Assembly: GCF_020382885.2 (NCBI RefSeq)
Contig: NC_058512.1
Location: 8,830,802-8,894,801 of the forward strand
Source of the DNA: Scatophagus argus
Lineage: Eukaryota; Chordata; Actinopteri; Scatophagidae
Direction of reading: 5' to 3'
Length of the DNA stretch: 64,000 nt
Both the position numbers and the translations under genes were made by a program. Positions 60,501 through 64,000 of this stretch are shown here, piece after piece. The notes under the pieces were generated by a model. It had not been told where the DNA came from and ran no database searches. It saw only the letters and a program-made list of their open reading frames with translations. Numbering within the stretch: position 1 is the stretch's first letter; every line of letters begins with the position of its first letter.

Positions 60501-61268
60501 CAAGGGAAGAAGCGGAAATATCCATACTTCTACTAAGTCTCCCTTTTTTCTCTTTCACAGGTGCTTTACATCCCCACAGTCTGGCTCAGGTACTCGGTTT
60601 GTACCCCAGCAAAACAGCCCTATTCCTAGTCCCTATACCCCTCAGAGTCCTGCAGACTATATGCAGTACAATCCACCCAATTATTCTCAACACCAACAGC
60701 AAGGTGGGTATAAATTTAAATCACCAAAGATTCATCATTAGCTGCCTGTCACACCTCTGCTAGGAACAGCAAATAACAAAAATTTGATTTTGAGGACTAA
60801 CATTGAAGATTGAACATTGACTTAAATACACATCCATATGGCAAAGGATAAGTTTGTAACCTGACACAGCTACAGCTCTCTGTAAGAACTTATCTCTCAG
60901 GTGGATATGAGACAGTGCAAATAATTTAACTGGATATTTGATTTCGTTCTGTGTTTCAGTTGCTGGTAGTGTGAGGAATATCCATGACAACAAGGTCTCT
61001 GGACAACTATCAAGTAATTCATCAAATCATAATGTGAGACTAGGCTCAGAGGGGGACTACATGCACATGGCTCACAGACTTGGAAATGAGGTAATGCAGA
61101 CAATGAAAATGTCATGACCTGGAGCTCAGCCTGTACTGACTGTTAAAAGTGTTGATAAATGTCTTGTGTTTTAACAGGAGAATGACCCCTCCTTGAGGGC
61201 TGCCCCTTTTCCCGTTAGATCACCACAGTCTGTGTGTTCTCCTGCTGGGAGTGAAGAGACTGCAAAAA
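57588..61268 (+). CDS. nipbl: NIPBL N-terminal MAU2-binding region
   Basis: The first seven coding exons contain LLNQLPLPSPLPATTAKSLL, YNGRISEEV, DENLVTQLAQSL, STEHIELKDNLGNDEPEGDM, MLLQTLLSRNPKIFRDKS and then Gln/Pro/Ser/Tyr-rich sequence (QQNSPIPSPYTPQSPADYMQ, YNPPNYSQHQQQ) and RNIHDNKVSG...YMHMAHRLGNE. In the family the Scc4/MAU2 superhelix wraps around this N-terminal peptide. The intron between 59048 and 60371 (1.3 kb) shows no nested gene. Confidence 0.92.
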
Positions 61269-63869
61269 GTATGCTGCCTTAGCAACAAGTTGCTTCATGT
61301 TTCTTCATATTTTGGATCAAAAATAATCTAACATTGTACAATTCATTCTTTGTCAAGATTTATTCTCTGGTACTCACCTTTTTTTAAAATGTATTTGTGT
61401 TTTAGCAGGGGCCAGGCCCCCTCTTATCATGCAATCACCTCCACCTGACGTGCCACTAGCTGTAGCGCCTGACCGGCTCTTCACCTCTGCTGACCGCAAA
61501 AAGAAGCAGAAAGAAAGGAGTAAAGAAGAGATGGACAAAAATGCCTTGTATGGCATTGTTAGTTCCCCATCAAAAGACTCTGCTAGGTTGACTTTAAAAC
61601 TGTCACGTGTGAAGAGTTCAGAAATGGATCAACCTGGAGAACTTCACCCTGGGACACATATTGATTCAGACCATGAAACTGATTTGAGGAATAATAATAA
61701 TCAGTTGTCAAGGACTGCCCGGGAGTTGTCATGCAAGTTAGTTGCCGAGGAACAGGCAAACTGTCATCAGATTCCTGTTCGGCCAACTATCAGGGACTCT
61801 GGGATCGTCAGTGGGGTTGTGTTTGATGATGCTGAAATAGACACACTTGCAGAGATTGACAGAATGGAACGCGAGTCTGGCAGTGAGAAAGAGAGGTGGT
61901 CTAAAGAGGTCCAAGATAAAGGTATTGTTTGGCCTGTGCCTTCTTACATTTATTTCATGACTTGCGTTTGTTTGATCTAAGCTATGTTTTGTTTTGCTGT
62001 AGATAAGCCACTGAAGAAACGTAAGCAGGACTCGTATCCTCAGGAATCCGGAGCTGAGTCAAGTGACGTGCCTACCATACAAGGGGCCAACACTGACAGC
62101 AATTTGACACCCAAGAAGACGAATGCCTCAAGTAATGGTGGCAGTCGGCCTGCTTTGATGGTCAGTATTGATCTGCAGCAAGCTGGCAGAGTGATAGGGC
62201 AGCCTGTAGTGGTCTTGGAAGCACCGCAGTTATGTGAGGACCACATACAGCTTATAAAGTCAAAGAATGATGGAAAAGTGGATAAAGTTGTTGAAAACAG
62301 GCCTGTGATCATCAAACAACATACTGAGAACCCCAGGAACTCTGGCTCAGATGGGCAAGCAGAAACCCCTAAACACAAACTGGAAAAACGGCGCGAATCC
62401 AAACACAGACATGATGGTAAAACTGAGAGTGCAAAGGGACACTCACATGATAGACAACCAGATAAACAGACCAAACATGACAGGCATTCAGACTCACACC
62501 ACAGAGAGGAAAAGAACCACAACAGTCACCGGCCCCATGTCAACCAACATAAGATTCAAAAATCCATGAGCAGGGTGGAGTGCAACTCCAGACACGGAGA
62601 AGACAAAGTCAAGGATCGAAATAAGACTAGAGATCGAGACAGAGAAAGGGACAGAGATCGAGTTAAAGATAGAGATAGAGACAGGGACAGAGACAAAGAC
62701 AGGGAAAGGAAACACAAAACATCAAGGGAAAACTGCAACAGACGCTCTCCTGACCGGCATACGAAACCTGAAAGCCCTACATTGAAGCAAGACAAAAGCA
62801 GAAAATCGACTGACCTCAATGGTCGACAGAGGGCGGAGTATTCCAGCCTTAGCAACGCCCAGAATAAGGAAGAGAAGAGAAGCAGGGATGGCAGCATTAG
62901 CTGTCAAAATAGAAACAAACATCAGCTGTTCGAGACAAAACCCGGTGGGTTCCCGTCATACCTGCTGAGTGGCAAGTCAGGAAGTCTGAAGAACTTTGTG
63001 ATTCCCAAAGTAAAGCGGGATGGCAAAGGTAAAGATTCCCAACATCCAGATGAATTGAAAATGGACTGGAATGAACCCCATGTCAGGCTGGAGAGAGTGT
63101 CATTACTAGAGAACTTAAACAAAGGAACTAAGCCTGTTGTTGTGATTAAAAGACTAAGTATTGATGAGGTAAAAAGGATCATTAAGGAAAGCAGGAATGC
63201 ACAGAGTTCCAGATCCAGGAAGTGGTCTTCCTTTGAGAAACCAGACAGAGGTATGATTTACTTAGTTTATTAGATTATTACACAATTCTGCTTCTCTTTT
63301 TTTCTCTACTTTTACCACTGTCTCAGTAATAATGAATAAAAACATTCCTGATTGTGACCTTTTTTCAAGTGTAGATGATTCTGCACTGAAAACTCACTCA
63401 CCTCTTGTGCTTACAGAGATGTCACTTTATGAGGGAACAAACAAGCGAAAACACAACATGATCAGTAAGAGATCCAAGTACGCTGAGGTGGACTCAGATG
63501 AAGGCAATGATGAGTGTCAGTATAAACCAAAACAATTCACGATGTTTGTACATACACGTCTGCACTATTGAGAGGATATTACTTTACCATGCACTAATCC
63601 TTGAACTGGAAAATAATGTACCTAAAATTATTCCATTTAAGTTCGTTTAGTGAATATTCTGACTTATCTTTTCTCTGTTGTTACAGATGCGAGGAAACGG
63701 CACAAGAAAGATCACAACAAGACGTGGAAGTACGAAGAGAGGAGAGGTTCTGGAGAGCAACTGCGACGAGGAGGTCCTCAGAATGCTCGCCAGGGGTCTG
63801 GTAACCGCCGCCGTGAATGCAGCCCGGATGATTTAAGTGAAGGCTCTTCACCACAAAACATGAGTGATG
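57588..63869 (+). CDS. nipbl: Nipped-B-like cohesin loader NIPBL, N-terminal third (partial gene)
   Basis: NIPBL with MAU2 loads cohesin on DNA and stimulates loop extrusion; human haploinsufficiency causes Cornelia de Lange syndrome. Coding exons in the window: 57588-57651, 58387-58552, 58948-59048, 60371-60479, 60561-60703, 60960-61090, 61178-61268, 61409-61921, 62003-63250, 63417-63515, 63687-63869. All join in frame, giving about 949 residues of a protein near 2,800. The start MNGDMPHVPITTLAGIASLT is almost unchanged from human. The window ends in the intron after exon 63687-63869; the HEAT repeats are outside. Teleosts have two co-orthologues (nipbla, nipblb), and I cannot tell which this is. 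The exon 63417-63515 donor (T|GTCAGT) is the weakest boundary, chosen because it alone keeps frame into DARKRHKK-type sequence. Confidence 0.95.
61409..61921 (+). CDS. nipbl: NIPBL exon with basic and acidic motifs, NAGNAG acceptor
   Basis: It encodes ARPPLIMQSPPPDVP, KKKQKERSKEEMDKNALYGI, VSSPSKDSARLTLKLSRVKS and AEIDTLAEIDRMERESGSEK...EVQDK, each recognisable from human NIPBL. The acceptor region TTTAGCAG offers two in-frame acceptors three bases apart, adding or omitting one residue. Confidence 0.88.
62003..63250 (+). CDS. nipbl: NIPBL large exon with Arg-Asp mixed-charge tract
   Basis: About 416 residues. It opens DKPLKKRKQDSYPQESG and contains SRPALMVSIDLQQAGRV, both conserved with human. 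Then come His/Lys/Arg/Asp-rich sequence and an alternating Arg-Asp/Glu-Lys tract (62598-62730). It ends with GGFPSYLLSGKSGSLKNFVI and NKGTKPVVVIKRLSIDEVKR, again conserved. The middle is far from human, which instead has repeated PETPKQK units. Confidence 0.9.
62598..62730 (+). repeat. nipbl: Purine-rich coding low-complexity tract (Arg-Asp repeats)
   Basis: The plus strand is composed almost wholly of GAGATCGAGACAGA-type units encoding alternating Arg/Lys and Asp/Glu. It is likely to vary in length between alleles and species. Confidence 0.8.
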
Positions 63870-64000
63870 GTAACATTTTGTTTATTTTGATATAGTATTG
63901 TCAGTGGGCCAGTATAAAATACATAAATGTTGTAAGTGTTTTTTTTGTTCTTTGTGATGTGAGGCAATGGAAATTCTGATTCATTTATGGTCATTTGAAA

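Noticed and set aside
62040..62522. A 160-codon minus-strand frame opposite nipbl
   Set aside because: Antisense shadow of the long nipbl exon.

Overview
The window is from a ray-finned fish nuclear genome, most likely a percomorph teleost. This is inferred from gene content (vertebrate-only families such as Melan-A and UHRF2), GT-AG introns, short intergenic gaps and decayed fish-type repeats: a Tc1 fragment, tRNA-derived SINE pieces, and a LINE tail reading ctttattgatcccgaggg. I see no bacterial, viral or organellar segment, and no CRISPR array, operon or functional tRNA/rRNA gene.

Layout from left to right: (1) 213-484, minus, the first coding exon of ermp1 (ER metallopeptidase), whose gene runs off the left edge. 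(2) 2813-6933, plus, an ornithine decarboxylase antizyme (oaz1 class) in five exons, with the programmed +1 frameshift site and its pseudoknot both readable. (3) 13987-37887, minus, uhrf2 in 16 coding exons. I traced every junction, and together they give a 917-residue protein with UBL, tandem Tudor, PHD, SRA and RING parts. (4) 41844-50539, plus, brd10 (KIAA2026), nine coding exons, about 2,363 residues. (5) 51565-52963, minus, mlana (Melan-A), four coding exons, 112 residues, tail-to-tail with brd10. (6) 57588-63869, plus, the first eleven coding exons of nipbl (cohesin loader), which runs off the right edge.

Theme: several of these genes act on chromatin. UHRF2 reads histone and DNA marks, BRD10 has a bromodomain-like fold followed by what looks like a DDT-WHIM region, and NIPBL loads cohesin. 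ermp1, uhrf2, brd10 and mlana are neighbours on human 9p24, while NIPBL is on human 5p13; to my knowledge birds carry both on the Z chromosome, so the window looks like a preserved ancestral linkage group. The antizyme is the odd neighbour, because human OAZ1 is on 19p13, which is paralogous to 9p24.

I found no wholly new system. The best leads are the antizyme's location and recoding signals, the BRD10 domain architecture with an altered bromodomain pocket residue, two AT-hook-like motifs in UHRF2, and a start-stop upstream ORF in nipbl. All exon boundaries were read by eye from splice signals, reading-frame continuity and remembered family sequences; none was checked by alignment or transcript data.
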